NCBI RefSeq assembly: GCF_002902575.1
Contig: NZ_PPRD01000009.1
Location: 1-56,398 of the forward strand
Direction of reading: 5' to 3'
Source of the DNA: Staphylococcus croceilyticus
GTDB taxonomy: Bacteria > Bacillota > Bacilli > Staphylococcales > Staphylococcaceae
DNA: 56,398 nt
Positions 19,007-31,801 of the stretch are shown piece by piece (positions within the stretch are counted from its first letter, which is position 1; every line of letters starts with the position of its first letter). Below the pieces are notes generated by a model. The model made no database searches. It was not told where the DNA came from and worked only from the letters and a program-made list of their open reading frames with translations. The position numbers and the translations under genes are program-made.

Positions 19007-19015
19007 ATAATAGCA
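19007..19015 (-). promoter_or_regulatory. Probable 6S RNA promoter (-10)
   Basis: An extended -10, TGCTATTAT, on the minus strand gives a start near 19000 and a transcript of about 230 nt. No strong -35 is visible. From here to the aspS terminator (19016-19154) I see nothing else except an isolated TTGACA at 19093-19098 on the plus strand. Confidence 0.5.
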
Positions 19016-19154
19016 TAAACCTTAAAATAAAGAAATCCTTAAGAATCGTTAGAAAATCAAACTTGTGATAGAAAATATTTAAATATTATAAGTTGACATA
19101 ATATAATTATAGTTTAATTAATATTAGTAATTGCTTCTTTTTCCTAATAAAAAA

Positions 19155-19190
19155 ACTGCTAATAAAGCAATGAAATACTTTATCAACAGT
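19155..19190 (-). terminator. Terminator after aspS
   Basis: On the minus strand ACTGTTGATAAAG pairs with CTTTATTAGCAGT over 13 bp, including two G-T pairs, and is followed by TTTTTTATT. It closes the hisS-aspS operon. Confidence 0.85.
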
Positions 19191-19220
19191 CTATTCAAAC
19201 TTATTATTTAATTATTTAAA

Positions 19221-20987
19221 TTAATGACGAATTCTTAATGATAATTCTTCAAGTTGTTTATCAGAAACTTCTCCAGGTGCGTCTGTAAGTAGACATGTAG
19301 CTGAAGCAGTTTTAGGGAATGCAATTGTATCACGTAAGTTAGTGCGATTTGTTAATAACATTACTAATCGGTCTAAACCTAATGCGATACCACCGTGTGG
19401 AGGTGCACCATATTTGAATGCCTCTAATAAGAATCCAAATTGTTCTCTAGCTTGTTCTTTAGTGAATCCTAAAACTTCGAACATTTTTTCTTGTAATTGG
19501 CTATCTGAAATTCTGATAGATCCCCCACCTAATTCGTAACCATTAAGTACGATGTCATAAGCGTTTGCTTCAACATTTTCAGGTTCAGAATCTAATTTAT
19601 CAATATCTTCTTTCTTAGGTGATGTGAATGGATGATGTGCTGCTACATAACGTTTAGCATCTTCATCATATTCTAATAATGGCCAATCAGTTACCCATAA
19701 GAAGTTTAATTTAGTTTCATCAATTAAACCAAGCTCTTTAGCAAGTTTGACACGTAATGCACCTAAACTTTGAGCAACAACATTTGGTTTATCTGCTACG
19801 AACATAACTAAGTCGCCTGCTTTAGCGCCAGTTAATTCTTTTAATGTTGCAACATTTTGATCTTCAAAGAAACGAGCGATTGGGCCGCTTAAACCGTCTT
19901 CTACAACTTTAACCCAAGCTAATCCTTTAGCACCGTAAATGTTAACAAATTCAGTTAAACCGTCCATATCTTTACGAGTGTAATTATCTGCAGCGCCTTC
20001 AGCAACAATTGCTTTAACTTCACCATTATTTTCAACAGTATCTTTAAATACTTTGAAATCCATTTCTTTACCTAATTGAGAAACGTCAATTAGTTCCATA
20101 CCAAAGCGCGTATCAGGTTTATCTGAACCATAACGGCGCATGGCTTCAGCGTATGTCATACGTGGAAATTCGCCTTCTAATTCAATACCTTTAACGTCTT
20201 TAACAACTTTACGAAGCATTTCTTCGCCCATTTGAATAACGTCTTCTTGATCTACAAAGCTCATTTCGATATCGACTTGAGTAAATTCTGGTTGACGGTC
20301 AGCACGTAAGTCTTCGTCACGGAAGCATTTAACGATTTGATAGTATTTATCGAAGCCACTAATCATTAATAATTGTTTAAATAATTGTGGTGATTGTGGT
20401 AATGCATAAAATTCACCTTCATGTACACGAGATGGTACTAAGTAGTCACGTGCGCCCTCAGGTGTAGATTTAGTTAATACTGGTGTTTCAATATCAAAGA
20501 AACCACTATTATCTAAATATTCACGAATAGAACGTGTTGTTTGATGTCTCATTTTAAATGTTTGAGCTAATTCAGGACGTCTTAAATCTAAATAACGATA
20601 TTTTAAGCGAATGTTTTCATCTACATTTTGGTTTTCTTCATTAATTGAGAATGGAGGTGTTTCTGCTTTATTAATGATTGTAATATTTGAAACTTGTACT
20701 TCTACTTGCCCAGTTTTAATTTTAGGGTTTACTGTTTCAGGGTCACGTTTTGTTACTGTACCTTCAACTTCAACTACATATTCAGAACGTACTGTTTCAG
20801 CAATACTTAATGCTTCTGCAGAGAAATCAGGGTTAAATACGATTTGAACGATACCTTCTCTGTCACGTAAGTCAACAAAGATTAAACCACCTAAGTCACG
20901 ACGGTTGTGTACCCATCCTTTTAAAGTTACTTTTTGATCTAATAATTCTTCTGTAACTAATCCACAATAAGTTGTTCTCTTACTCAT
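19221..20987 (-). CDS. aspS: Aspartyl-tRNA synthetase
   Basis: AspS charges tRNA-Asp. The 588-residue bacterial-type enzyme has the N-terminal OB-fold anticodon-binding domain (1-110), the class II catalytic core with [18 protein letters not shown] (motif 2, near 215-232), the inserted GAD domain of bacterial AspRS (about 290-420), and motif 3 in [17 protein letters not shown] form near 530 (here [13 protein letters not shown]). It lies 17 bp after hisS and shares the His-type T-box leader, so aspartate charging is tied to the histidine signal. With no GatCAB gene in view I cannot judge whether it is discriminating. Confidence 0.97.
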   Translation of the reverse strand: MSKRTTYCGLVTEELLDQKVTLKGWVHNRRDLGGLIFVDLRDREGIVQIVFNPDFSAEALSIAETVRSEYVVEVEGTVTKRDPETVNPKIKTGQVEVQVSNITIINKAETPPFSINEENQNVDENIRLKYRYLDLRRPELAQTFKMRHQTTRSIREYLDNSGFFDIETPVLTKSTPEGARDYLVPSRVHEGEFYALPQSPQLFKQLLMISGFDKYYQIVKCFRDEDLRADRQPEFTQVDIEMSFVDQEDVIQMGEEMLRKVVKDVKGIELEGEFPRMTYAEAMRRYGSDKPDTRFGMELIDVSQLGKEMDFKVFKDTVENNGEVKAIVAEGAADNYTRKDMDGLTEFVNIYGAKGLAWVKVVEDGLSGPIARFFEDQNVATLKELTGAKAGDLVMFVADKPNVVAQSLGALRVKLAKELGLIDETKLNFLWVTDWPLLEYDEDAKRYVAAHHPFTSPKKEDIDKLDSEPENVEANAYDIVLNGYELGGGSIRISDSQLQEKMFEVLGFTKEQAREQFGFLLEAFKYGAPPHGGIALGLDRLVMLLTNRTNLRDTIAFPKTASATCLLTDAPGEVSDKQLEELSLRIRH

Positions 20988-21004
20988 ATTTTTACTCTCC
21001 TTTA

Positions 21005-22267
21005 TTATTTTTCAAAAAAGTTAACAAGTTCATCTAATTTAACAGTTTCTGAGTCACCTGTTGCCATATTTTTTACATCTATTTGATTATTTTCAAGTTC
21101 TTGATCGCCTATTACTACAGTATATTTAGCATTTAATCGATCGGCTTGTTTCATTTGACCTTTAATTTTACGGTTTAAATAATCTTTATCAGCTTTAACG
21201 CCATGTTTTCTTAAATTATTTAAAAGTTTCACACTATAACGTTCAGCTTCTTCTCCCATAGTCACTATGAATAAATCAAAATCATCTTCAACATCTAATT
21301 CAATGCCTTCTTCTTCAAGTGCTAAAAGTAATCTTTCAATACTTAAAGCGAAACCAATACCAGTTTGACTTGGGCCATCTAATAACTCTAATAAGCCATT
21401 GTAGCGGCCACCACCACATAATGTAGTGATTGCACCATCATAGTTAGGGTTATCCATCATAAGCTCAAAGGCAGTATGAGTATAGTAGTCAAGACCACGC
21501 ACTAAGTTAGGGTCTTCTACATAATTAATACCTAACTCATCTAAGTAACTTTTAACTTCTTCATAATAAGCTTTTGATTCGCTATTTAAGTAATCTGTAA
21601 TACGAGGTGCATTTTTAACTGCTTCTTTATCACGGTCAACTTTACAATCTAAGATACGCATTGGGTTACTATGCAAACGTGATTGACAATCTGCACAGAA
21701 TGTATCAATCACTGGTTCGAAGTGTTTCACTAACGCTTCGTTGTATTCTTTACGAGAATCCGCATCACCAATACTATTGATAACAAGTTTTAAGTGTTTA
21801 AGACCGAATGATTCATATATGTGCATTACCATTGCTAGCACTTCAGCATCAATACTTGGATTTTCAGCACCAATAGCCTCTACACCAAATTGATTAAATT
21901 GGCGGTAACGCCCTTTTTGTTTACGTTCATATCTAAACATTGGCCCATTATAATACAACTTAATCGGTTGATTTGGATTACCTTGCATTTTATTCTCAAT
22001 ATATGAACGCACAACAGCAGCAGTACCCTCTGGTCTCAATGTAATACTTCTATCACCTTTATCTTTAAATGTATACATTTCTTTTTGTACGACGTCAGTT
22101 GAATCACCAACGCCACGTGCAAATAAATCTGTACTTTCAAAGATAGGTGTACGAATTTCTTTATAGTTATATATTGTCATCAGTTCATCTAGCTTATTTT
22201 CAATATAACGCCATTGACTAGACGCTTCAGGTAAAATATCTTGAGTCCCTCTAGGAATTCTAATCAC
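21005..22267 (-). CDS. hisS: Histidyl-tRNA synthetase
   Basis: HisS charges tRNA-His. The 420-residue protein starts [14 protein letters not shown], the usual N-terminal motif, and has class II motif 2 in [15 protein letters not shown] (about 110-124), and the HisA/HisB histidine-binding motifs LVRGLDYYT near 257-265 and the GGGRYNGL segment near 285-292. The C-terminal anticodon-binding domain occupies about 325-420. The start codon is GTG, with AAGGAG seven bases upstream. It heads hisS-aspS and is regulated by the T-box leader at 22319-22596. Confidence 0.97.
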   Translation of the reverse strand: MIRIPRGTQDILPEASSQWRYIENKLDELMTIYNYKEIRTPIFESTDLFARGVGDSTDVVQKEMYTFKDKGDRSITLRPEGTAAVVRSYIENKMQGNPNQPIKLYYNGPMFRYERKQKGRYRQFNQFGVEAIGAENPSIDAEVLAMVMHIYESFGLKHLKLVINSIGDADSRKEYNEALVKHFEPVIDTFCADCQSRLHSNPMRILDCKVDRDKEAVKNAPRITDYLNSESKAYYEEVKSYLDELGINYVEDPNLVRGLDYYTHTAFELMMDNPNYDGAITTLCGGGRYNGLLELLDGPSQTGIGFALSIERLLLALEEEGIELDVEDDFDLFIVTMGEEAERYSVKLLNNLRKHGVKADKDYLNRKIKGQMKQADRLNAKYTVVIGDQELENNQIDVKNMATGDSETVKLDELVNFFEK

Positions 22268-22318
22268 CTAATCACTCCTTCATCTATCTATTACTTTGAT
22301 AACTTAACATCCTCTAAT

Positions 22319-22596
22319 AAAAAAAGTCCCTTATATAGCATTAAACTATATAAGGGACGAATCGCCGTGTTGCCACCCTAATTGAGAATAAAATAGACTA
22401 TCTTACTCTCCACTCAAAACGTTTAACGTACGTAAACCGGCTTTATTTATTAAAGCACCTCTTCTTGTGTTCAAAAGTAAAACTACTCAGTATAATCTTT
22501 CAGCCAAGGATTATATCTCTACACAGTTATAAATAACATTGCTACCTATTTCATTTAACTTTCCAAGAATACTAACGGTATTGTTTATAAAGTTCA
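22319..22596 (-). promoter_or_regulatory. His T-box leader of hisS-aspS
   Basis: A T-box riboswitch. The T-box AGGGTGGCAACACGG is at 22365-22379. The terminator is a perfect 13-bp stem at 22326-22358 followed by seven U residues (22319-22325). Stem I closes with TTCTTG/CAAGAA. The probable specifier is CAC (His) at 22467-22469, directly after the GAA of the loop E motif. In the alaS and valS leaders of this window one base separates GAA from the specifier; with that spacing the codon would read ACA (Thr), so I rely on the downstream gene to prefer His. Confidence 0.9.
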
Positions 22597-22602
22597 CTCA
22601 TT

Positions 22603-22631
22603 ATGATAACGAGTTTAGCTTCACTTTGCAA
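22603..22631 (-). promoter_or_regulatory. Promoter of the hisS T-box leader
   Basis: TTGCAA (22626-22631), a 17-bp spacer and TATCAT (22603-22608) on the minus strand. It begins just after the lytH stop codon. I see no terminator after lytH, so rel-dtd-lytH transcripts may also enter the T-box leader. Confidence 0.65.
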
Positions 22632-22634
22632 GAC

Positions 22635-23510
22635 TTATGATGCAAAATATTGTTTCAAACCATCAACAACCGCTTCTTCAACGACTTGTCTATGTAATGG
22701 ATCTCTAATCATCATCTCGTCAGTTGGATTACTTATATAACCCAATTCTAACAATACGGCCGGTTTATTTGTTTGTCGTAATACTTGGAAATTCTCTTGG
22801 CGTGTACCTCTATTATATAACAAAGATTTCTTTTGGATATTCGCATTTAACGTTTCCGCTAGCGATTCTTGACTATCTTGATACCAATATACAGTAGCCC
22901 CATTAGCATTCGCACTATCTAATGAATCATTATGTATGCTGATATACGCATCGCCATCCATTTTACGATCATCCAAGCTCACATATGTATCATCAGAACG
23001 CGTTAACTTTACTTTAGCGCCCGCTTTTTCAAGCGCACGTTTTAATTCTTTCGCAGTTTGTAATGTATATTTCTTTTCTAAACTTTTATTAGCAGTATTA
23101 CTAGAGGCCCCTTGATCACTGCCTCCATGGCCAGGATCTAAGACAATGACCTTATTCTTCAAAGGGTTCTCTTTTTTATTAACATCCTCAGGAATATCTA
23201 AGCTTGTATGCCACCCAGCAATCCAGCCTTTTTTAGTAGCATTATGATTCTCTACTTCAATCCATTTATCTAACTTATCTACCTTTTTAAAACTCTCGCC
23301 TTTATCTACTTGATAAATCACTGGATAACCTGCATTAGGACCTGTACGTAATTCGGCATCTTCTGTAATCGTTATACGATTGCTACCTTGGTCATCATGA
23401 TTCATAAACATAAATAATAAGATTAAAAATAGGATGAAGAGAATAACCACAATAAGCGTACGACCATTTTTTAGACCATGTTTTGTTAACCATGCATCTA
23501 TTTTACTCAT
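22635..23510 (-). CDS. lytH: Membrane-anchored cell wall amidase LytH
   Basis: An N-acetylmuramoyl-L-alanine amidase that removes stem peptides from newly made, uncrosslinked peptidoglycan; in S. aureus it needs the membrane partner ActH. The 291 residues comprise a short cytoplasmic tail, one transmembrane helix (about 17-36), a bacterial SH3 domain (about 46-104, [11 protein letters not shown]) and an Amidase_3 domain (120-290). Zinc and catalytic residues are visible: His128 in DPGHGG, Glu145, His193 in SIHND, and a glutamate in LLELGY near 264. It overlaps dtd by 4 bp (ATGA), so translation is coupled. Confidence 0.95.
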   Translation of the reverse strand: MSKIDAWLTKHGLKNGRTLIVVILFILFLILLFMFMNHDDQGSNRITITEDAELRTGPNAGYPVIYQVDKGESFKKVDKLDKWIEVENHNATKKGWIAGWHTSLDIPEDVNKKENPLKNKVIVLDPGHGGSDQGASSNTANKSLEKKYTLQTAKELKRALEKAGAKVKLTRSDDTYVSLDDRKMDGDAYISIHNDSLDSANANGATVYWYQDSQESLAETLNANIQKKSLLYNRGTRQENFQVLRQTNKPAVLLELGYISNPTDEMMIRDPLHRQVVEEAVVDGLKQYFAS

Positions 23511-23959
23511 ATCACTTTGCCATCCTGACTTTCGTAAATGATCGTCACTGGGCCATCATTAATAATTTCCACTTCCATATCCGTACCGAATTCTCCAGTT
23601 TCTACTTCTATACCATAATTTCTTAAAGCAGTATTAAATTTTTCATAGAGTTGTTCCGCTTCTTCTGGATTTTTTGAATTTGAAAATCCGGGACGATTAC
23701 CTTTTTTCACGTCTGCATATAACGTAAATTGAGAAACTGAAAGTATTTGGCCTTCTACTTGCTGGATATTTAAGTTTAATTTACCGTTCTCATCTTCAAA
23801 TAAGCGGGCATTCACTATCTTCTTAGCTACTGCTTCTACATCCGCTTCAGTAGAATCTTTACCTACGCCTACTAATAAACAATATCCTTTTTCAATTTGA
23901 TTGTGAATATTAACATTTTTTACTGAAGCTCGTTTCACTCTCTGTACAACTATTTTCAT
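23507..23959 (-). CDS. dtd: D-aminoacyl-tRNA deacylase
   Basis: Dtd hydrolyses D-aminoacyl-tRNAs (and Gly-tRNA-Ala) after mischarging. The 150-residue protein has the SQFTLY motif at 76-81 and the cross-subunit GPVT motif at 136-139, which together form the chirality-checking pocket of the dimer. It lies 16 bp after rel and overlaps lytH by 4 bp, a rel-dtd order that is widespread in Firmicutes. Confidence 0.96.
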   Translation of the reverse strand: MKIVVQRVKRASVKNVNIHNQIEKGYCLLVGVGKDSTEADVEAVAKKIVNARLFEDENGKLNLNIQQVEGQILSVSQFTLYADVKKGNRPGFSNSKNPEEAEQLYEKFNTALRNYGIEVETGEFGTDMEVEIINDGPVTIIYESQDGKVI

Positions 23960-23975
23960 CTCTTTTGCACCTCAA

Positions 23976-26243
<2,268 letters not shown>

Positions 26244-26297
26244 CTAGTATCTTTTAATTTGTATAAAAATAACATTTCCAAAGTCATAGAAATGCGA

Positions 26298-26333
26298 GTA
26301 TTAATCTTAGTGTATCAAATGTTCAATACACTA
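26298..26333 (-). promoter_or_regulatory. Probable rel promoter with overlapping dyad
   Basis: On the minus strand TTGAAC (26321-26326), a 17-bp spacer and TAATAC (26298-26303) form a likely sigma-A promoter, giving a leader of about 125 nt. A perfect inverted repeat, TAGTGTAT-N10-ATACACTA (26308-26333), covers the -35 and most of the spacer, as an operator would. The regulator is unknown. The rest of 26166-26448 holds no gene. Confidence 0.55.
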
Positions 26334-26448
26334 TAAAAGGTTTAACTTTTTTATAAATAATAGTTTTATGATACTACAAGTTTTTAAATAAATAAATGCT
26401 GTTAAATTAAATTTAAACTTCTAGAAATAAATGCTTCATAATAAAAAA

Positions 26449-26499
26449 AGAAGCGGTAGAGAAAGTCATTTTAATAAATGATTTCTTCATTCCGCTTCT
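26449..26499 (-). terminator. Terminator after apt
   Basis: AGAAGCGG pairs with CCGCTTCT at the base; a second internal stem (GAAATCATTT with AAATGACTTTC) fills the interior, giving a long hairpin followed on the minus strand by TTTTTTTATT. Confidence 0.85.
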
Positions 26500-26546
26500 A
26501 TATGAGTAATTATGATACATTTAAATTGGATATTTTAAATGAACAC

Positions 26547-27065
26547 TTATTCATCGTAAGAGATTAAACTCATTACATCATAATCTTTAATTTTTTCAAT
26601 ACCGTTTAAGTATTTTAATTCAATAATGAATGCAATACCTACAACGATACCGCCAAGTTTTTCAACTAATTTAATTGCCGCTTCAATTGTACCACCAGTA
26701 GCTAATAAATCATCTGTGATTAACACACGTTGACCTGGTTTGATAGCATCTTTATGCATCGTTAAAACGTTTGTACCGTATTCTAAGTCATATTCATAAC
26801 GAATGACTTCACGAGGTAATTTACCTTCTTTTCGAACTGGAGCAAAGCCAATACCCATTGAATAAGCAACCGGACATCCGATAATAAATCCTCTTGCTTC
26901 GGGTCCTACGACAATATCCACATCTCGTTCTTTAGCATATTCAACAATTTGATCAGTAGCATAGCCATATGCTTTCCCATTATCCATAATCGTTGTAATA
27001 TCTTTGAAACTTACTCCTGCTTTTGGCCAATCTTCAACCTCTGAAACATATTGCTTTAAATCCAT
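26547..27065 (-). CDS. apt: Adenine phosphoribosyltransferase
   Basis: Apt converts adenine and PRPP to AMP in purine salvage. The 172-residue protein has the adenine-pocket segment [10 protein letters not shown] (about 54-63) and the PRPP-binding motif [13 protein letters not shown] (about 113-125). It follows recJ by 21 bp and precedes a terminator, so recJ-apt is a two-gene operon, the usual arrangement before rel in staphylococci and bacilli. Confidence 0.97.
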   Translation of the reverse strand: MDLKQYVSEVEDWPKAGVSFKDITTIMDNGKAYGYATDQIVEYAKERDVDIVVGPEARGFIIGCPVAYSMGIGFAPVRKEGKLPREVIRYEYDLEYGTNVLTMHKDAIKPGQRVLITDDLLATGGTIEAAIKLVEKLGGIVVGIAFIIELKYLNGIEKIKDYDVMSLISYDE

Positions 27066-27086
27066 TTATCTATTTCCTCCTATTAT

Positions 27087-29360
27087 TTAGCCCTTTTGAT
27101 TTTTAATCCATTTTTTAAGTTGTGAAAAGTCATCATAGAGTAGAAGTTGCTCAACTTCGATTCTTGCTTGTCTAGCTTGATAAATGCGACTTGATTCAAT
27201 CGCTTGTTTGTTAGGATTATTATTTATTTTAATTATACCATTTTCGTCAGTGATAAAGCCTAAGTCAAGAAACACTTTCAACATAAATTTAAGTAAGTTA
27301 GGTTTAATTCTTAAATACTGACATAATTGCATGCCTTCTTGAGCTAGATTCATTTCTTGTTTATTCAATAATGCCTTATAGCAATTTTTAAATAACAATG
27401 CGTTTGGCATACCTTCAAAATATATCGACTGACTGTGTTGTAAGATTAAATACAATTGCGAATAAGTTAAACCTTGTAAACTTTGTTGAACACTTTCAAG
27501 ATTTGGCGGTAAATCACGAAATACAATTATATCATGAGTTGGGTCTATCTCTTCACCATAAAAATAATAATTATCATCTAATTTTTCTTTTTTAGGATGA
27601 ATGACAAACGCATAATGATGGTCGGTAGGATTTATATCCAATTGTTTACGTTTACTTCTGTAATCTAATATTTGTTCGTCGTTGGTTGCTAAATCTTGAA
27701 TGATAAGTTGTGGCGATTGATTGCCATTCCATTCATTAATTTGTAAATGACCTAACAGATTAATAGGTTGCCCTATTTCGAGCTGTGTGGCGAGTTGACC
27801 ATTTTTCCAAAAAAGATTTTGAAGCTGTTGTTCGCCGGCTACAAGTTTTAAGTGTGCCTTATCTTTACCAATTGCTTTAACATCTGTTACATCGATATCA
27901 TCAATTTCAAATAATGGTTTTTCAAAATCTGTACCGAATGGACTTAGTTTTTGAATATCGTTAATGTTACCAACCGTAATATCTTTTTCTTCAAGTTTTA
28001 CGGTGACATGTTTAGCCGGTTCTAATGAAGTATGTTCTGTTAACTGTGTCATCCATTCATTTAAGCCTTGCTCTAATGGTTGAATATTCTCAATTTCCAT
28101 GGTCATTCCTGCAGCCATGTGGTGACCGCCGAATTTAGAAATTAAGTCTTGATGCGCACTCAATATTTCAAACATCGATACTTGTTCAATACTTCTCGCT
28201 GAACCTTTAGCATGATTTTGTTCTAAATCTATATTTAAAATGAGGGTTGGCAGTGAATAGGTTTCAACAATTTTAGAAGCTACTATTCCTAATACACCTT
28301 CATGCCAATCTGCTTTGGCTAGTAATAAGAATTGATGACCAGCATTTACCTTTTCTTCAGCCATCACTAAGGCTTCTTCAGTAATTTGAGCAACAATATC
28401 TTTACGCTCAATATTAAAATGTTCGACTTGTTCCGCTAAAAACTCGGCCTCTTCCTCATCCTCTGACATAAGCAGTTCTGCAGCTAATGAAGCATCTTCA
28501 AGACGACCTACTGCGTTCAGTCTTGGTCCAATAATAAAACCAATCGTTTCTTCATTTATCGTGTCATTAAAGCCAGCTTGATTTAAAATAGCTTTAATTT
28601 GAGGTGGACAATGCTCATTTAAGTGAGCCAAACCATTTTTTACAATGGTACGGTTCTCATCGGTTAATGACACTAAATCGGCAATTGTCCCAATAGCAGC
28701 TAAGCTCTCAAAATAATTAGGTGGATTATCTAGTAACACTTGAGATAATTTAAAAGCTACACCAGCGCCACATAAATAATGAAACGGATAATCAAATTCT
28801 GGATGCATAGGATGAACGATAGCATAGGCTTCTGGAAGTGTACGACCAATTTCATGATGGTCCGTAATTATAACGTCTACACCTAATTCTTGCACCATTT
28901 TAATCTCATTATGGCCTTGTATCCCATTATCTACTGTAATAATAAGTGAAACACCTTCATCATAAGCATTTCTAAAAGCAAGTTCGTTAGGACCATAACC
29001 TTCAGTGAAGCGGTTTGGAATATACCATCCTACTTCAGCACCTAGCATTCTTAACGTATTTACTAGAATTGTGGTAGATGTAACACCGTCCGCATCATAA
29101 TCTCCATACACTAATATACGCTCGTTTTTATCAATCGCTTGATTAATTCTTTCAATTGCTTTATCCATATCACTTAATAAGCGTGGATCATGACTAACCA
29201 TTGATCCAGAAAGTAAATCTTTAATATCGCCGTCTTTAGTGATGGCTTTACTTTCCAATACTTTTTTTATTATAGGTGTTAATTTATGTGCTTTAGCTAC
29301 ATCATCTGCTATATATTCAGTTGGAGGTTCATAAAGCCATTTATATTTAGATTTAATCAT
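27087..29360 (-). CDS. recJ: Single-strand-specific 5'-3' exonuclease RecJ
   Basis: RecJ degrades single-stranded DNA 5' to 3' in recombination and mismatch repair. The 757-residue product shows the DHH motifs: DYDADGVTST (about 86-95), the DHHEIG motif near 170, and the DHHA1 GGHHMAAGMTM motif near 407. An OB-fold follows (about 455-560) and a long C-terminal domain (about 565-757) of the Firmicute type. I moved the start to the ATG at 29360, which has GGAAGGA eight bases upstream; ten extra codons before it have no such site. Confidence 0.94.
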   Translation of the reverse strand: MIKSKYKWLYEPPTEYIADDVAKAHKLTPIIKKVLESKAITKDGDIKDLLSGSMVSHDPRLLSDMDKAIERINQAIDKNERILVYGDYDADGVTSTTILVNTLRMLGAEVGWYIPNRFTEGYGPNELAFRNAYDEGVSLIITVDNGIQGHNEIKMVQELGVDVIITDHHEIGRTLPEAYAIVHPMHPEFDYPFHYLCGAGVAFKLSQVLLDNPPNYFESLAAIGTIADLVSLTDENRTIVKNGLAHLNEHCPPQIKAILNQAGFNDTINEETIGFIIGPRLNAVGRLEDASLAAELLMSEDEEEAEFLAEQVEHFNIERKDIVAQITEEALVMAEEKVNAGHQFLLLAKADWHEGVLGIVASKIVETYSLPTLILNIDLEQNHAKGSARSIEQVSMFEILSAHQDLISKFGGHHMAAGMTMEIENIQPLEQGLNEWMTQLTEHTSLEPAKHVTVKLEEKDITVGNINDIQKLSPFGTDFEKPLFEIDDIDVTDVKAIGKDKAHLKLVAGEQQLQNLFWKNGQLATQLEIGQPINLLGHLQINEWNGNQSPQLIIQDLATNDEQILDYRSKRKQLDINPTDHHYAFVIHPKKEKLDDNYYFYGEEIDPTHDIIVFRDLPPNLESVQQSLQGLTYSQLYLILQHSQSIYFEGMPNALLFKNCYKALLNKQEMNLAQEGMQLCQYLRIKPNLLKFMLKVFLDLGFITDENGIIKINNNPNKQAIESSRIYQARQARIEVEQLLLYDDFSQLKKWIKNQKG

Positions 29361-29466
29361 ACAACTATCCTTCCTTTTTCCAAGAGCCATTATACCTAAA
29401 ATTTTATTAAATAAAAAGTAACATCTGATTAAATAAATAAAACTAGATTATTTAAAAAATAAAAAA

Positions 29467-29502
29467 AGAACTATTGATAAACCGGAGTTCATCAATAGTT
29501 CT
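29467..29502 (-). terminator. Terminator after secDF
   Basis: A perfect 12-bp stem, AGAACTATTGAT with its complement, with a 12-base loop, followed on the minus strand by seven T residues. The remaining gap up to recJ holds nothing notable. Confidence 0.9.
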
Positions 29503-29515
29503 AATCAATCAAATA

Positions 29516-31801
29516 TTAAACTAAGATTTTTTCATCATTAGATTTTTTCTCTTTATACACTACAAGTTTTCCATTTTCTGATTTTTTCAATTGACGTTTC
29601 TTCAAAATACCCCAAAGCGGAACGGCAATAAATACTGAAGAGAATACGCCTGAAATTAATCCAATTAATAATGCAAGTGAGAAGTTAAATAGACTTGATG
29701 CACCAAAGATTAAAATCGCAATAACAACAACTACAACAGTTAATACTGTATTAATAGAACGTGTCATCGTTTGTCTGATTGAACGGTTAACAATATCGTC
29801 AATTTGTTCAGAATCAGTAATCACTTTAATATTATGCAAGTTCTCCCTTACGCGGTCGAAGGTAACAATTGTATCGTTGATTGAATAACCTACGATAGTT
29901 AAAATGGCTGCAATAAATGTAATGTCTACTTCCAATCTGAATAAACTAAATAACGCAACAATAATAAAGACGTCATGAAGTAAAGCTAATACAGATGAAA
30001 GACCCATTCTCCATTCGAATCTTAATGACACATAAATAATGATACCAATAGCTGCAAAGATAAGAGCTTTCATAGCATTTTTAGCTAACTCTTGACCAAT
30101 CATTGGAGATACAGTATTTACAGTTGGTTTATGTCCATATGCATCATTCATTTTCTCATTTACTTTAATCACTTCATTTTTAGTTAAAGCTTTTTTAAAT
30201 TGAACAGTAGCTTGCTTATTATCTTCACCATTAATTTGAATTTGGTCAGGCGTTAAGCCTAAATCTTTAACGGTACGTTCAACTTGAGGTTGCGTTAATT
30301 TAGTATCAGAATTGATATCTACACGCGTACCTGCTGAGAAATCAATACCTAAGTTTAATTTGAAAATACTTAAAATAATAATACCTGCAACTAAGATAAG
30401 TATACTTAAACTTATTAATGGTTTAGCTAATTTAACAAAATTCCATTTTTCAAATGATGTTTTTAAGTCGTGTACATCTACGCCTTCATTAATATCATGA
30501 CGGTCTTTCTTCTTAACACCAAATAACCAATATTTCTTTTTAAAATAATTAGATGACACAAGTAATGAAAGTAACCATCTTGATAAAAATACTGCCGTTA
30601 CGAAGATCATTAAAATACCTAATAATAACATCGTAGCGAAACCTTTAACTGAACTTTCACCGAAGAAGAATAATACGCCGGCTGCAATTACAGTTGTTAA
30701 GTTTGAGTCAAAGATAGTTAAGAATGAACTTTTATTTGCCTTACTATAAGCTTGTTTGAGCGTTCGTCCTATCCTCAATTCATCTTTTATCCGTTCATAC
30801 ATAATGATGTTAGCATCGACTGCCATACCTACACCGAGTACTAAGGCAGCTAAACCTGGGAGTGTAAGCACCCCAGAAATAAAGTTAAATGCTACTAAAG
30901 TTAAGTAGATGTATACAGTTAATGCAATAATTGCAACTAAACCTGGTAATCTATAGAAGCCTACCATGAATAAGTAAATTACAGCAATACCAATTGCAGA
31001 TGCGAAAATTGTTTTATCAAGTGCATCTTGACCAAATTGAGCACCTACAGAATTTGAATAAATTTCTTTTAAATCAACTGGTAATGACCCAGCGTTAAGT
31101 AATTCTGCAATTTGTTTAGCTCTTTCCACGCCTTCTTGACCATGGAAACCACCAGAAATTTCTACACTATCTGAATTGATAGGTTGGTTAACAGAAGCGG
31201 CTGATACGTATTTACGTTTATTCTCAGGTTTCTTTAATTCTTTGTGATAGCTATCACCTTTCTTATAATCTAACCAAACTACCATCATGTTTTCTTGTTT
31301 TTTAGAAATCTCTTCCGTTACTTTTTTAAATTTAGCACGATCTTTCAATTTAAAAGTAACAGCTGGTTCATTCGTACCTTGTTTAAACTCTTGTTTAGCT
31401 GAACCTTGTACAATATCCTTACCAGTTAATTTAACTTTATCATCTGCATCACGAATCGTTAAATTAGCTTGAGAAGATAAGATTTTTCGAGCCTCGTCAG
31501 GATCTTTAACACCAGCTAACTGAACTCTGATACGATCAGGGTCTTCTACTTGAATATGTGGCTCAGATACACCCAATACGTTAACACGATTTTCTAATGT
31601 ACGGGCAGTAGATTGTAAAGCATTATCATTAATCTTTTTGCCACCTTCAAGCGGTTTAACTTGGTAAAGCACCTCGAAACCACCCTGTAAATCAAGACCA
31701 AGATTTACATTTTTAACTACTTTCTTATAAGTAAGTCCCATTCCCACAAAGAGGAGGACTACAATTAATAAGTAAGCAATTATCCTACTAATTTTTTTCA
31801 C
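29516..31801 (-). CDS. secDF: Protein export membrane protein SecDF (fusion)
   Basis: SecDF uses the proton gradient to assist the late stages of Sec-dependent protein translocation. The 761-residue protein is the natural SecD-SecF fusion of staphylococci and bacilli. The SecD half has an N-terminal membrane helix (about 7-25), the LGLDLQGGFEVLYQV motif (D1, about 33-47), a large extracellular domain and TMs from about 265. The SecF half starts near 455 with another single helix, the GIDFSAGTRVDI motif near 487 and a five-helix C-terminal bundle. Twelve membrane segments are expected. It is monocistronic here, separated from yajC by about 590 bp. Confidence 0.96.
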   Translation of the reverse strand: MKKISRIIAYLLIVVLLFVGMGLTYKKVVKNVNLGLDLQGGFEVLYQVKPLEGGKKINDNALQSTARTLENRVNVLGVSEPHIQVEDPDRIRVQLAGVKDPDEARKILSSQANLTIRDADDKVKLTGKDIVQGSAKQEFKQGTNEPAVTFKLKDRAKFKKVTEEISKKQENMMVVWLDYKKGDSYHKELKKPENKRKYVSAASVNQPINSDSVEISGGFHGQEGVERAKQIAELLNAGSLPVDLKEIYSNSVGAQFGQDALDKTIFASAIGIAVIYLFMVGFYRLPGLVAIIALTVYIYLTLVAFNFISGVLTLPGLAALVLGVGMAVDANIIMYERIKDELRIGRTLKQAYSKANKSSFLTIFDSNLTTVIAAGVLFFFGESSVKGFATMLLLGILMIFVTAVFLSRWLLSLLVSSNYFKKKYWLFGVKKKDRHDINEGVDVHDLKTSFEKWNFVKLAKPLISLSILILVAGIIILSIFKLNLGIDFSAGTRVDINSDTKLTQPQVERTVKDLGLTPDQIQINGEDNKQATVQFKKALTKNEVIKVNEKMNDAYGHKPTVNTVSPMIGQELAKNAMKALIFAAIGIIIYVSLRFEWRMGLSSVLALLHDVFIIVALFSLFRLEVDITFIAAILTIVGYSINDTIVTFDRVRENLHNIKVITDSEQIDDIVNRSIRQTMTRSINTVLTVVVVVIAILIFGASSLFNFSLALLIGLISGVFSSVFIAVPLWGILKKRQLKKSENGKLVVYKEKKSNDEKILV

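Noticed and set aside
19093..19098. Isolated TTGACA on the plus strand in the 6S-aspS gap
   Set aside because: It has no -10 at a suitable spacing and no gene follows before the opposite-strand aspS, so I did not call a promoter.
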